DNA of 64,000 bases from Candolleomyces eurysporus (GCA_027579435.1 JANBPK010001205.1:44079-108078); one strand, 5' to 3'. Counted from the stretch's first letter, positions 24,144 through 37,153 are shown. Translations and numbers: made by a program. The notes: generated by a model from the letters alone, not told the origin.

Positions 24144-26499
24144 TCATAGTCCGTTGTAGGCTAAAAGGTTGTCAGTGCCATCAGCTAATCGTTCGTTCGT
24201 TCGTTCGTTCGACGAGAACATGAACCCAAGGCATTCGTCAGTTAATCAAGAGAAGGGAAAGAATGAATGGTAGCGACGTACGAATTCCTGTCAGCTTCTT
24301 CTTCGAGGCCAACTCCTTGAGCTTTAACGCCATATCCGCAGGAGACGTAGTAGTGCTCCCAGGCTGCCCAAGGAGATAGGCGATGAGTCCGGCGACGTGT
24401 GGTGAGGCCTAAATTACCAAATTATCAGCACTGGCGGCAGTGTAAACTAAAGCACAGTGCTAACGTCGACTCACCATAGACGTGCCTGACATCGTGGTAG
24501 TACGCTTTTGTAACAACCACCATCAGTTTAACTCAAGCTACCAATTCGAAGACGAAAAAGTGGGGTAAGAGGAGAAGGGATAGACATACATCGTTGGTCA
24601 AGGGTGGGAGGAATGGGAGGAATGGCAAGGAGCCAGATTTAGCGCTGATAACATTCTCTCCTGGCGCAAACAAGTCGACGCCCGGGCCATAATTCGAAAA
24701 CGACGCCCTAGAGTCAGAGATAGTACTTGCCCCAACGGTAATGGCGGTCGGGACACGGGCAGGAGAGTAATCTTTGGCATCTGCGTTATCGTTCCCAGCT
24801 GCGACCTATGTAAATACGAGTTGAAATGGTTAGCTGGTCGTCTGGAGACGCTCCCGAGAATGTGATTCTGGATGAACTTACCGCGACGTGGACTCCGGCC
24901 GCGACGAGCTGTAGAGTAATGGGCGAAATGAGTGAGTGGAGAAGTGGCTGAGTATTCTGTTGCATGCACTTACACCTGCCGTAGCAGTGTCTACAGCCTC
25001 GGATCCTCCCCCTCCCAGCGACATGTTGACTACAGTTGGCTTTTTGGGACTTGAGTTACGATACTCATCCGCCACAAAGTCCATCGCCGAAATACTTGAG
25101 GTTTACAAATGAATATTCAGACCGAGAGAAGGTTACCATCGTCGGATTCATAAAGTCAGCACGCCGTCTTTCACTCAACCTTAGCCTTTGACTTACATAT
25201 CGCCAAATGTGCCACTTCTAAAAAATGGATGTTTCGGGTTAGTATATGTACACTAGACCCAATGGAAGATCAGAATTAAACCGTAGACGGCGACTCACCC
25301 TGCATCATCGAGAACCTTGATTGCGAGAATCGTAGCATTCTGGATTCCCCAGCACGCTCAGCATTTAATATGGATGTAGCAGTCGGCAGAAGTAAGTACC
25401 TTGGCGACACCATATTTTGTCCCAGCAGCAGTCGCTCTGAGATATCAGTCAAAAGTCAAAGGTCAAGTCAATATTCTGCCTCGACCCGTTGACAAGCAAA
25501 GCTGAACTCACGCAACGTGTGTCCCGTGTCCATGCCCATCGCTCTTCCTGTGTGATGGGACGTAGGTCATATTAGCTCTCGTTCTTCCTTTCCTGGTGTA
25601 CTTCCGCAGGTCGAGATTGCACGTGCACAGGGTCAAGATGTAGAGTCTTTGAATGTTACTCACTTGTAACCTCCGAAAGTGGGTTTGCTCGCCCATTTAG
25701 CGCGACCGCCGAAGTCGACATGGTCTATTTGAACGCCAGTATCTGACATAGTTCACGTCAATAAATGTAGACACTCGTGTTCAGGGCTGAGCGTGTTTGA
25801 ACTTGAATGGAATGAAGGAAACTCACCGATGATGTATATGTTTACGCCAGCTCCCGCAGGATTATCGTAAGTGTATTTAAAGTTGAGCTGGCTGCATTGA
25901 GATCAGTTTTTGATAGATACAGCGAAGTCGTCAAAGAGCTGGTGGTTGTACTGACCTTGCGTCTTGGTCGGCCGACCATTCCTTTGAGCTAAGGCGGGCA
26001 AGACCCCATGGCGCGTCGGTCCTACACAGTGAAATCAAGACAAGCCGACGTTACAAGGAATATTCCGAGTAGCAATTCACAAAAAACGAACTGGTGAGCC
26101 GTGTCCATGGTCCGCACAACCCCGTCCTCCTCGATGGATTCAACTTCAGGCAAAGTCTGCAGAAGAGCCAGCGAGATGGGGTCCAGGTAGGCTGCCACGG
26201 TCGATTGGTTAGTTCACACCGTCACCCCAAATGACAACGAAAGACTCACCTGCAAAACCATTACAGACTGTATTCCACTCGGATACAATTTGTACTGGTA
26301 AATTCGCAGCAACATTGAGTTGTCTGAAAATATTCGGCCTCGAAGCACCTTGCTTGAGCATGACGAGGTAGCGACCAGACGTTTTGCCATTTCCAGTGTA
26401 CCGTTGGACCTCAGTAAGAATTCCCGCTGGTGCGGAAAAGACAGATGATATAAAGAGGGTGAGTAGCAAAGATGGAAGGAGGGAGATGCGGAGGAGCAT
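24144..26499 (-). CDS. Secreted S8 subtilisin-like serine protease with I9 propeptide (copy A)
   Basis: Proteinase K-like subtilase, expected to be secreted and self-processed. Signal peptide [20 protein letters not shown], then an I9 inhibitor propeptide ([20 protein letters not shown] through [19 protein letters not shown]). Exons 1-4 (minus): 26250-26499, 26092-26191, 25956-26021, 25827-25891; the last exon is 24144-24184. Catalytic Asp in [17 protein letters not shown]; His in [16 protein letters not shown]; oxyanion Asn in VAAGND; Ser in [13 protein letters not shown]. It ends [17 protein letters not shown]. About thirteen short exons, all motifs in order; I see no break. The last intron carries a (TTCG)n microsatellite near 24189-24211. 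It faces a dead GH11 copy head-to-head. Confidence 0.88.
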
Positions 26500-26623
26500 C
26501 GTGACAGAGATCGCCAGAGAGAGACGAGTTCAAAAGAATGTGCGACTTGGAAGTTGGATGGTAAAGACAGTCAGAGCTTTCGAGGACCCTGGAGAGACAG
26601 CCTGTGGGTAAGATGGGGCTCAG

Positions 26624-26630
26624 TTTATAA
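26624..26630 (-). promoter_or_regulatory. Candidate TATA box of subtilase A
   Basis: TTATAAA on the minus strand about 125 bp upstream of the start codon. Confidence 0.4.
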
Positions 26631-26639
26631 GTTTCCAAG

Positions 26640-27426
26640 TATCTGACGGCATAGGGGATGAAGCGATCCGAGGAAGCCATTAAATGTCGACTTGCCTTGT
26701 CGAATTGGCTACGTTTCCATATGCTCAATAGATTGAACAATGACCGTGTGCATATCTTTTCCGCATTGCATCACCGTCAACCGACGATCTTCCATTTCTG
26801 CAGGCTATTGTGCATTGCATTTACCTTGAAAAGGTGATACACGGCAGGTTGAGGGACGTTTAACTACGATCATACGATTGCACTCAACTTCCTGAGCATC
26901 GATCTCTGAGTTCAGGTACGGCCCTGTGGAGCCCTTTCATACCACAAGAAAAGCGCCGACATCTCCGAACCGAATGGGTCTCAATGTGACGTTCATGAAG
27001 ATTCCCTTCAAGCAAGCTGTCATTCAACGAGTCAATAGCATCGAATCGCGAGGTAAATTGAGCACGACCCTGGAGATACATCATATCATAATGGAATCAA
27101 CGGACCAGCCGGACCACTCGGGGGTCGGCTGGTTGGTATCTCGTAGATGCGGCGTTGGGGGCAAATGGGCAAGGAGGATCTAATCTTGTCGGACTTCCTC
27201 TACAATTTCAATTCCTCATCATGATCCCCAGCTATGTCCCATTTACACTAGTATGCAAACCTATTGACCCATGCAAGTGTCGTTTGTAAGCGTGTATAGT
27301 TGGTTGGGAGAAAACGCCCATCTGACGATCGACAAACTTGGTCAGGAGACTCCATCCATTCGTTCTTTCTCTCGTTTACCCTTGGAGCTCCATTTACTGA
27401 GCACTGACAGGGTCTATCAGCTAGCG
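26640..27426. other. Head-to-head intergenic region, no gene
   Basis: Separates subtilase A from the GH11 relic. The first exon of GH11 would be expected at its right end, but I cannot find it. Short ORFs only. Confidence 0.45.
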
Positions 27427-27790
27427 TGATCAACTACAACGGAACGTACTAGCCCAACGGCAACAGTCAGCTTGCCGTGACTCGAAACGCTTTGACCGAG
27501 TACTATGCCTCCGAGTCGGACGGGACGTACAACCCTTCTTCCGCAGCGCAAAGCAAGGGATATAGGACATATAATGACGCCCCTTATGGCATTCTCTCAA
27601 CTTGTCGGCGTTCCAGCAGTTCTGGTCAGTGAGGAGCCCCAAGTGGCGCGACCGGTAGGACCGTGGATGTTGCATATTATTTGAATGCTTAGAGGAACGC
27701 GGGCATGATTCGGGGGGTAATTATAATTATCAGATCGTGGCGACGGCAGGATACTTCAACAGTGGGGATCACGGTTTCCTCAAAGCAGTT
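27427..27790 (+). pseudogene. GH11 xylanase relic (exon 2 only)
   Basis: Reads VINYNGTY, stop, PNGNSQLAV, TRNALTEYYASESDGTYNPS, SAAQSKG and later NYNYQIVATAGYFNSG, clearly matching exon 2 of the GH11 gene at 28220 but on the opposite strand. It has in-frame stops, a shortened middle and frame changes. The nucleophile Glu region survives (ESDGTYNP), but the acid/base Glu of ATEGYF is Ala here. The intron acceptor CAG before GTGATCAAC is partly retained, and the signal-peptide exon is missing. Confidence 0.85.
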
Positions 27791-27944
27791 CGCCTTCAAG
27801 TTGACGTCCGGGATCCCGCTCCGGGCCGGCGGTGGCTTTGAGGAACGTCCAGCAAATAAATCGTTTCTCCACAAACAGCCGGCTGACTTAGAGCTCCGAG
27901 AACAGGACTCACTTTGTCCAGCATCTGTGAGTATCTGTCCCGTA

Positions 27945-28114
27945 GTCTCACAGTCCTTTCGGTGAGAAAGTGACAACCAGTAATAATTCGTAGGAAGGAT
28001 GAAGGTTGAGGTCAAACTCAGGAGAGGAAGACCGGGGAACTTGAGAAAAGATGAAGTGAGGTAGTCTCCCGTAGCAAGACTGATGATGTATGTCTTTGTT
28101 CGCTCGCGATTAGT
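27945..28114 (+). repeat. Direct repeat, right copy
   Basis: Second copy of 23816-23940, with small insertions; lies between the 3' ends of the GH11 relic and the GH11 gene. Same orientation as the left copy. Confidence 0.65.
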
Positions 28115-28219
28115 CATATACGAATAAATTCATATCGACACCAGCACGACTGTACGCAGCAAGACACTTTGAAATTCACAACGGCAAACACCTCTTCACT
28201 ACAGCTAATTTGTAGGCAC

Positions 28220-29002
<783 letters not shown>

Positions 29003-29067
29003 CTTGGCGATAGGATGCAATGAAAGAGAGACCTGTTAGCCTGACATACTGGAATACGAGTCGCGCT

Positions 29068-29078
29068 TATTTATATGT
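29068..29078 (-). promoter_or_regulatory. TATA-like box of the GH11 gene
   Basis: CATATAAATAAG on the minus strand, about 70 bp upstream of the ATG. Confidence 0.45.
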
Positions 29079-29084
29079 ACAGAC

Positions 29085-30669
29085 CCAGCAAAAANCTTCG
29101 GCTCGAAAACCATTCACCCATCCATTCTGGGAATTCTTAAATAGATGGGGCTGGTCACTGGTGGTAGTCATGAGGAGAGATCCGGTGAGCAAAATCCTCG
29201 TTGCCATCGCCATTCTTCGAGTTCTTCCTTCTTTCATTCTCTGCGCATATGTACCCCAGTTGACTTCTCCATTGTAAAATATCTTCGCAAGCGGACCCGC
29301 AATAGCTTCTACGGACCGTTGCGAGCGGCACATCACACCAGACTTTCTTTTTCCAGGGAACGGGAACGAGAACGAGCTGCGCATCTGTATCCGGACACCC
29401 TTGAGTATGAGCATATGACTGCTCGCCAAGTGAGACTCCACACGCTGTATGAAGGATCAGCTGGTATTCCTCGTTTAAACCGAAGCAGAGAATCGTGTAA
29501 CCTTGTTGAGCACTGAGAAAGTCGGAAAATCCACTGACAGGAACGAGTGGAGCGCGAACTACTGGGCATGTCTGTATGTTCAGTTGCAATTTTGAGGAAG
29601 GATCGCATATGTATAACGACGGTCCGGTCGGATAATAGAGAACTCTTACGAACGCTGCCCAGACAGGTCTGAAGAGAGTTAAATTCAGAGAATGTGTGCC
29701 AGGCGTGAGAGGATTCACAATCGATGGTATTGCTACTGGTACTCCGGTAGCGAGTTCAATCCCCTCACCCTGCCAATATCGTTCACCCCGAGAGTTCGCT
29801 TAGGAAAGAGACCGTCATGGACCGCCGTACACAGCGACTAAGTCCGAGAGATCGTCGCCGTCCTCAACGAAAAGCTTCCAGGATCCTCTCCTGACTGAGT
29901 CCGGTGATCGTCAGACGGACTTATTCTCCTTGATCGAGAATCAGCTGCACGCTCACACACGACGCTCGCAGGGCTACTTAGTTTGACTACTACGTAGCAC
30001 AATAGTACAGAGCAGGGGATCGGGATCGGAGGACGAGTCGTAGAACAAGTCAGATAAGATTAGATCGTGGGGATGATCACAGTTGACCCTAGACTCCAGC
30101 ATGATTGGCCATGGATCATCAATGCATCCTTTGCCCTCAGCGCTGCCAGCCAGACGACCCAGGGCAGCTTCGACTGGTCCACCCCGTCTCCATCTACTCC
30201 AACGAGCTAACTCTGACAGAAGTGTATATTCCGTTTGGCTAGTCATGATTTGTTGCGTGGATTATGCTCACTCACCATGCGATTCAAAGCTCAATGATCA
30301 GGATGGAGTTGTTGACTGACAGCCCGCTCAATAGAGTCTCCATGAGGATCACATAGTCAATACATAAATATCAGCGCTTCCATTGTATAGAAGGGACCGT
30401 ACCCGACTTCTAAGGCGAGCAAGGCGAGTGCACTGTCGTATAATTAAACCATCACTGAATGCCCGGAAACCTCCTTCGTTCGGTGTGAATTCAATACAAA
30501 GTGGCATGCACATATAGAAGAGCGTTGGGTGACGCAATGCGGAATGATACGAACAAGCGCATCATCCGATCTATTGGGCTACGTATGTTGACCAGGCTCA
30601 GCATTGCTTCCTCGGATCGCTTAAGTCCCAATGCCGTCAGATAGATTGGTATAAACTGAGCGTCATCCT
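29085..30669. other. Head-to-head intergenic region, no supported gene
   Basis: Between GH11 and the truncated subtilase. A minus-strand ORF of 187 codons (29155-29718) has no recognisable domain and covers the GH11 promoter side. The missing signal/propeptide exons of the subtilase copy are not found here. Confidence 0.45.
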
Positions 30670-32401
30670 ACTAACAAATGTCTCCCGGACGGCATCATGC
30701 GAACCATGGCCAGGGTTACCCAGTTTGTCCCTTCGCTGCTGGAAAATCTGACCTTCGTGTAACTGGCATATAGAGATGACGCACCATGGGGTCTCGCCCG
30801 CCTCAGCTCGAAGGACAAGTTAGCTAACCAGGACGCGAGGTCAGTGTAACCCACAACATTCGACTCCGTTGTTACAAATGTATCTACCATTAACTGATCG
30901 CGATGCAGCCAACTCAGCTTCAGCTATACATACGATAATTCTGCGGGAGCCGGCGTGGACATCTACATTATTGGTGAGCTCGTATATCATCAGTTTTCAC
31001 TACGAGTTTCCCATTTTCACACCCCCCTTCGTTAGATACTGGCGTTCAAGTTGAACACACCGACTTTGGCGGTCGCGCCAAATGGGCCAAAAAGCCTGTA
31101 TTCGGGCCTTATGTGTCAGTATCAACGCGCCTCTGCGAGAATCCCTTTGGAAGAAATCTAACTCGCTAGATATTCTACAGACAGATCGATGGGAACGGAC
31201 ATGGAACACACGTTGCGTCAGTGAGATTTGCTCCCCCCNGATTGGATTACAACTGACCTTCGAGCACAGAGCAACTGCGGCTGGAACGAGGTACGGTGTT
31301 GCGAAGGTACTAACATGATGCCTCTTCCAAGCGAAGGAACAGTAACACTAAACGAAACCCAGGGGGCTACAGTTTACGGTATCAAGGTTCTCAGTGATGT
31401 AGGGTATGTGGGCATTCATAAGCGTATTTTCTTCGGCGCTCACTCGAAACTCGGTAGGTTGGGCCTCACGTCCGATATGTGAGTTTTGTAACGACACCTC
31501 GCTAGTCCTAATTGCAGGAGCTGACCCACTCGACCATATCCAAGCATTTCTGCCATGAACTGGGTTGCAACGGAGTCGAAAGATTCAGGACGACCAACTG
31601 TGGTCAATTTGTCCCTCGGAGGTGAAGCATCCCCTGCCATGGACGATGCTACGCGAGGCGTAAGCTCAAATTCTTGCACAAAGCTTCCGCATCCCTGATT
31701 CACTGACAATAAATTGCATTTTCCGATGTAGCTCGTTAAAGTTGGAGTCCATGTCGCGGTGAGTTCTTGTTGAATTCAAAAACGTTCTAGGAACGGAAAT
31801 GCTTGACTCTTCAAACTCATTATCAATCGCAGGTCGCAGCTGGGAACGATGGTGTCGACGCTGAGGGTACCTCCCCCGCCCATGTGAGGGAGGCCATCAC
31901 CGTTGGAGCCAGCACTATCTCCGACTCTAAGGCCTCTTTTTCCAACGTTGGCGATGCCATCGATGTGTTTGCCCCTGGAGAAGACATCATAAGCGCTCAT
32001 TTCCTTCTTCTGAACGACGTACGTTCTCAATTTCCCGGAAAACATGCGACTGAAGCTGAAAATGGCATGGATGGCAGGGTCACCAAAGCTTGTCTGGAAC
32101 TTCAATGGTGAGTTGTTTCGCTTTTCAGTCCCTGAGAACTTGATTTGATTGAAACGGGACATACACAAATTTAAAGGCGTCACCCCATATCGCCGGTCTG
32201 ATTGCCTATTTCATCGGGCGTGGTGGCAATGTGTCTCCAGCGGATATGGAAATCAAACTGAAAAACTTAGCTTTGAAGGGAGTTTTGGGAGGAGTTCGTA
32301 AGTCGCAACCATTCGATCTTCATTTGACTCTGTTTATCTAACGAGTATTCTCAGCCACCGGGACCGCCAACCTTCTGGCTCAAAACGACCTTTCATCGTA
32401 G
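30670..32401 (+). pseudogene. 5'-truncated S8 subtilase (copy B), catalytic domain retained
   Basis: Inverted paralogue of the subtilase at 24144. Homology starts inside the propeptide (DGIMRTMARVTQ near 30690) and then follows the same exon plan: [176 protein letters not shown] with a stop at 32399. Asp, His, Ser and oxyanion Asn are kept and splice sites are credible, but no signal peptide or intact I9 domain exists. An N at 31239 is intronic. Probably a non-functional partial copy. Confidence 0.8.
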
Positions 32402-33605
32402 ACTTCCTAGCATTTGGGCGTACGGTGGCTTGTCTCGCTGTATATCTAGATTTTCCCTGTCTAGTATGCAACTAATCTGTAACAAGGCAAATACGATCAT
32501 AAATAATCATAACTTCGGTTAGTAAGAAGCAGTCTCTCCTGCCATGACGAAAAAANTTAAAATTAAAATGAAAAAAAANGATATTAATTTTTTATTTATT
32601 TATTTGGCGGCAGCTTCCAGGTCGTTGAATATCGTTTCTCTTGTTTAGTTTGTCGAGCATGCTGCACGGTGCACCAGACAACAGAGCTTGATACTCTAGC
32701 AGTTTCTTGCACTGGCTACTCCTTGTCACCTGTGCCGATCCCTCTAACATAAAAAGTCTCCAAAGCGGGATGGGATGTCTATTAGCCCACCACCAAACTT
32801 TCCAGAACCGTTGGTGCCCTCCTACATGCTGTTCAAATTCCATAAAAACCGCTTGATCTAGGATACTGATCAATATCGAGATCCAGCCACTCCAGGGGAG
32901 AGCCCTGACGAAGCTTCAGGGTCTCTAAGAAGGCTGCGCTCTGAAGAAGGCCGTCGGTGAGGAGCCGATTGGCATCTTTGGCCTTTAAAGGTTCGTAGAA
33001 ATGTGGGTATGCTGATATATTTCCCAATAATGAAGCGTTTCAAGGCCACAAAACGACGGGTGGGTAACGTCGCAGCATCGACGCTCTCGCCACCAGTGGA
33101 GGCCGTCGACATACCGCCTTCATCAGTGGGTCAACGGGAAAACTTGATAACGGCGGAGCCTTGATCCATTTACCGTATGGAGCCGGGGAGATTCATCACT
33201 CCGATTCACATACAATAGAAGCATCGAATGCTCTGGCAGAGAATCGATATCTTCCCAGAAGGAAAACGACATAAACTCTGTATCAGGGAAACCGCTTGGA
33301 CGCCGAGGGTGCAACGGTGAAATTCCACGTGCGCCAGTGGAGTCGGATGGTGCTGTTGATTATCCATCCGAATTACACTGACAGTCCATGTCGTCGAAAC
33401 TGAGATTGAGGAACGGCTCCGCCTTGACCAGCATTACAAGGCGTAGGAGGTTGGTTAAGTTCACCAGAGTTGTCGAAGACAATGTAAAGGTGGTTCGGCT
33501 GGTCCATGGAGATATAAAACCGTGCCGTTTTGAGTCTCTCGTATAAACACTCAGAATCGGGCATCCGCATCCCAAGGAGCCGCCGGAAACGACCTCCGCA
33601 CCTGG
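32402..33605 (-). pseudogene. Possible decayed F-box/LRR-like gene
   Basis: Minus-strand fragments in different frames, e.g. LVNLTNLLRLVMLVKAEPFL near 33480 and a 93-codon ORF at 32592-32873, look like leucine-rich pieces of an F-box-type protein, but frames change repeatedly. N characters at 32556 and 32579 sit in an AT-rich 3' flank. The call is weak. Confidence 0.25.
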
Positions 33606-34101
33606 TGCTGTGGTTTTGGTGCACCAAAAGACGGTAACTATCGTGAACAGAGTGGTGCACCAAGGACGATATTATCGTCCCCCNTCGTTCTTCCCTTTTT
33701 AGGTACGCCCCGCGCACCTCCGCGCGCTTGCGCGCGGCTCAAGGTTCGGGTTTTAGGGTTCGGGCTTAGGGTTCGGTTAGGGATTAGGGCCAGGTATATC
33801 AATCTTCTGCGCCGAAGGCGCAGTCATTTTCAGTTCTGTTGTGTTAATTTTTGAAGTAATTCTAAATTTNAGGTTACTTGTGTAGTGGGGAGGGGTAGGT
33901 ACATAGTAGAGGGAATGTGTTATGTTTCCTTGTTTGTTTTTGTTCCGAATTTAATTTAATCAATTTATGACGGCGTTGACAGGCATTTTGGTGCAATTTT
34001 GGTGCACCGCTCACATGCTTACAACCCTGGACGGTAACTTGCAAAATGGTGCACCACTCGCTTGACGATAGTTACCCTTGAACTTGCACCAAAACCACTG
34101 C
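33606..34101. mobile_element. MITE-like element, about 0.5 kb, with roughly 60-bp imperfect terminal inverted repeats
   Basis: The left end TGCTGTGGTTTTGGTGCA, with GGTAACTATCGT and GTGGTGCACCA further in, is matched in reverse complement at the right end (TGCAGTGGTTTTGGTGCA, GGTAACTATCGT, GTGGTGCACCA). No ORF lies inside. The interior has short perfect hairpins (CCGCGCGC/GCGCGCGG, CTGCGCC/GGCGCAG, GGACGAT/ATCGTCC), repeated palindromes GGTGCACC and a telomere-like tract. A target-site duplication could not be identified with confidence. Non-autonomous DNA transposon is the likely class. Confidence 0.75.
33741..33789 (+). repeat. Interstitial telomere-like TTAGGG tract
   Basis: Four TTAGGG-type units (TTTTAGGG, CTTAGGG, GTTAGGG, ATTAGGG) separated by GTTCGG-like spacers, inside the inverted-repeat element. 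Confidence 0.6.
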
Positions 34102-34470
34102 ATCGGCTGTTGCAGGGAGGGCAAATCGAAAGCAAATAATATTATCAGGCGCGCGAGCGCTTATCCGGCGGGAGATCCAAACCCGGACAAACATCACTCG
34201 CGCGTGACCGCGTCTATACTACCCTAACTTGCCTATCGATTGGCTTGAGCGCTCGCTTCGCTCACTCTTCAAATCTCCCAAACCGCCACAGGATCCCATT
34301 GGCACGAAACGACCATGCCTATGGCATGTCCGGCACCCCGGTGAGTGCTTTCACAATGATCCTCTGATGTACAGCAATATACTCACCGATACCTATGGGA
34401 CATCTCCAGTTCGTCGCGACGGATTCCGGGACCATCGGCTACAACCTTTGCTTCGTCCCCCGGCCCTCGC

Positions 34471-35951
34471 ATGGCTTCACAATCCCCCCAACCGTCCGGT
34501 GAGGTTGTCGTCGCGTTAGTCATCATCTCAAGTATCTCACCTATAATCCATCTCTGACATTGGTCAACCTCCAGAGTTATGGGAGCCACCGGAAGTGGAA
34601 AGACGACGGTAGATCGACGATCTTTCCATGGGTATCAGAATGCTTAACGAATCATTGCCTTGTCCTAAACAGTTCATAAGCATCGCCAGTGGTTCTCACA
34701 CGAGGATCAACAGCGGCCTACGTTTCTGCACGAACCTTGTCAAGGTTGCTCCTCCGTTCATGCTCGACGGGCGGTCTGTCACTCTGATTGACACTCCTGG
34801 CTTCGACGATGCGACCAAGAGCGATACCGAGATCCTCCGGATGATTGCCCTCTTCTTGACCGAGACGTGAGTGTCGCCTTTTCCCTTGACCGTTGCGTAC
34901 CACCTGGCTGACACCGCATAAACCGTTCTCAGTTACCAGCATGGCAAGAAGCTTGCTGGCGTCATTTACATCCATAGGATCTCCGATTTCCGCATGGACC
35001 GTAGATCGACTCGCAACTTCAGGATGTTCCGCGAGATTTGCGGAGACAGCACTTTCAAGAACGTCATCATCCTCACCAACATGTGGGGACAAATCGGTAC
35101 AGACGTCGGTAAGGCCAGGGAGCGCGAGTTGGCGTCGGACCTTTTCTTCAAATCCGTATTGGAGAAGGGCGCCCAGATGCTCCGCCATGATAATACTTTG
35201 GAGTCTGCGCAGGCAATTATCAAACGTCTCTCGGACAATAATCCACTGGTATTGCAGATCCAGAGGGAGATTGTCGACGAGAAGAAGGATATTTTGCAGA
35301 CTGCTGCTGGAACGGAGCTGAACAAGGAGCTTCTCACCGAGAAGAAGCGACATGAGCAGGAGTTGAGGAGCCTTCAAGATGAATGGCAAGGTACGAGTGC
35401 CTTGCCAATGATCTCACCATTACTCTCTTCAGATTCTGATTTGCATACTCTGCTCAATGCGACTTCAGCCGCCATGAGCGCGAAAGACGAAGAAACGCGT
35501 CGCGAGATCGAGGCTGAGGCCAGGAGGCTCCAGAAGGAGATGAGCCGCATTGAAGCGGAGTCCAAGAATCTGGCAAACAATTTTCAGAAGGAGAAGGCTG
35601 ATCTCGAGCAGCATTTGAAGGACATGGACGCTGAGGCCAAGCGAGAGCAGCGGCGAATGCAGGAGCAGGACCAGCTCCTCCCTGAGATGGAGCGACATAG
35701 GAAGACCATGATGAAGATGATGGATCTCCAGGATCAATGGAAAGGCAAGTGTGGCTTCCCAACAATCTCCCTCTGTCCAAATTTTAATGCACATTCCGTT
35801 AAATGCAACTTCAGCCGCCGTGAGCGCCAAAGGCGAACTTGAAGAAGCGCGTCGTGAGATCGACGCCAAGGCCACGAAGCTCCAGAATGATATGAATCGC
35901 ATGGAAGTGGAGTACAAGAAATTGGCGGACAGTCTCCAGTACCCCAGCTGA
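34471..35951 (+). CDS. P-loop GTPase with coiled-coil tail, copy A
   Basis: Agaricomycete P-loop GTPase of the AIG1-like/G-domain type. The candidate start MASQSPQPSGEVVVAL is followed by a linker with an in-frame TGA or an unresolved intron, then G1 MGATGSGKTT, VAPPFMLDGRSV, G3 TLIDTPGFDD, KLAGVIYIHRISD, G4-like VIILTNMWGQIG, and a long helix. The tail comprises two similar coiled-coil exons, each starting AA(M/V)SAK, with many Glu, Lys and Arg. The second tail exon is preceded by a GC donor (GCAAGT). The frame stops at 35951 soon after, while the following bases still resemble tail sequence. Unlike copies B and C it has no hydrophobic leader exon. No function is known for the family; a self-assembling GTPase is plausible. 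Confidence 0.65.
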
Positions 35952-37153
35952 GAGCAAGTGCGACTAGAACAGTACCGCAGCTCGATGGACGCGGACCGGT
36001 CCACTGGGTCAGGTCGTGCCATCTGAATTGATAGCTTTTTTNGGCCTTTAATCGTCTTCTCTTTCATCTCGGTATGACGCAACACGATATTTCTACGAGA
36101 TGCAGGTATATCACAATGACTTGGTCTTCCCATGTACGACTTCGTTCTGAACCCCCAAGCTCCAATTCTTTTCCTGTTTTCGTGGGCTTGAGCTCGGATT
36201 GCCGGAGTGTGACTGAGGAAATGATGTTGGCCGGTGATGGGCTTTTCTCCTCACCTCCACCATAGTCTCCCGTACTCGGTCTACCGGTATTCGACTCCTT
36301 TTGGGTTCCACTGTGCTTCATGATACAAATCTGCCAGAAGCAAATTATTCGCTCGCGTCCAAGTAGGAAAACCGTTCGAAGAGCATTCGTCTAGTCCGCC
36401 TACACGGTCGTAGGTGTTGACTTGAGGACACTGATTTTCTGGCAGATATATATGACTTTAGGATTTTAACCAGCACCTAATAACCATGCAATATTGCAAG
36501 CAGCGCCTCTATCAGCCTCCTGTCGGACTGTGTGCCTCGTGTAGTACGATCCAGCTGTTCACTTCACGTATCATATCTCGCCAACTGCCTCGACGAAGCA
36601 GACTCGGATCTGAATCTGTTTCGAGTCTCGGGATCTGTGAGTGAACGTCGGTGCTCTCAATTGGAACACTCACTTTCTAAGCTACTCCGGCATGGGTGAG
36701 TGAAGTTCGACAGTCCTATATTGCCAGGCCGTCACTTCTACTGACTTGGACTGGCAGGGATGGGACCGGTATGCATGGCCCGCTGCGTGCTCCATGATAC
36801 TTCTCACCGGCGGGCAACAGCCATCTAGGTTCTCTCTCATTGTCTGGCAACGCGGAGACATGCATGAACTCCCAAACATAAGTTCGAAATCAGCCTCGAT
36901 GGTCGAATGCCTGCCTTACGAAGGCGTCCTCGTTCCTTTGACCAGCTCAACCACAATTCGCTTCCACCCATGAGTTGACACCCTGCGCCGTGCATTCTGT
37001 CCGTGACGTCCGTCATGGTTTACCACACTATCCTCGTTTTAGGCTGGAAGCACAAAAGAACCCTGAAGCGTGGCTTTCAGTATGAATTTCAAATGAATGC
37101 CTCGTTACAATCCCACTCGGTCAAACTCAGAGAATAGGCTGCCACCTTGAGGG
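35952..37153. other. Upstream region of GTPase B, homologous to the region upstream of GTPase C
   Basis: No gene seen. From about 36680 the sequence matches 40281 onward (GTTCGACAG, TACTGACT, AGCTCAACCACA and others), so the duplication that produced B and C included several hundred bases of 5' flank. Contains TGCCTCGTTAC at 37098-37108. Confidence 0.6.

Noticed and set aside
24189..24211. (TTCG)n run as a possible CRISPR or satellite array
   Set aside because: A simple microsatellite within the last intron of the subtilase gene; no spacers.
27945..28114. Minus-strand ORF sharing WLSLSHRKDCE with one at 23.8 kb
   Set aside because: The shared peptide only reflects the underlying direct repeat; no start, length or domain supports coding.
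29155..29718. 187-codon minus-strand ORF beside GH11
   Set aside because: No domain, lies over the likely GH11 promoter, contains no conserved-looking core; probably chance.
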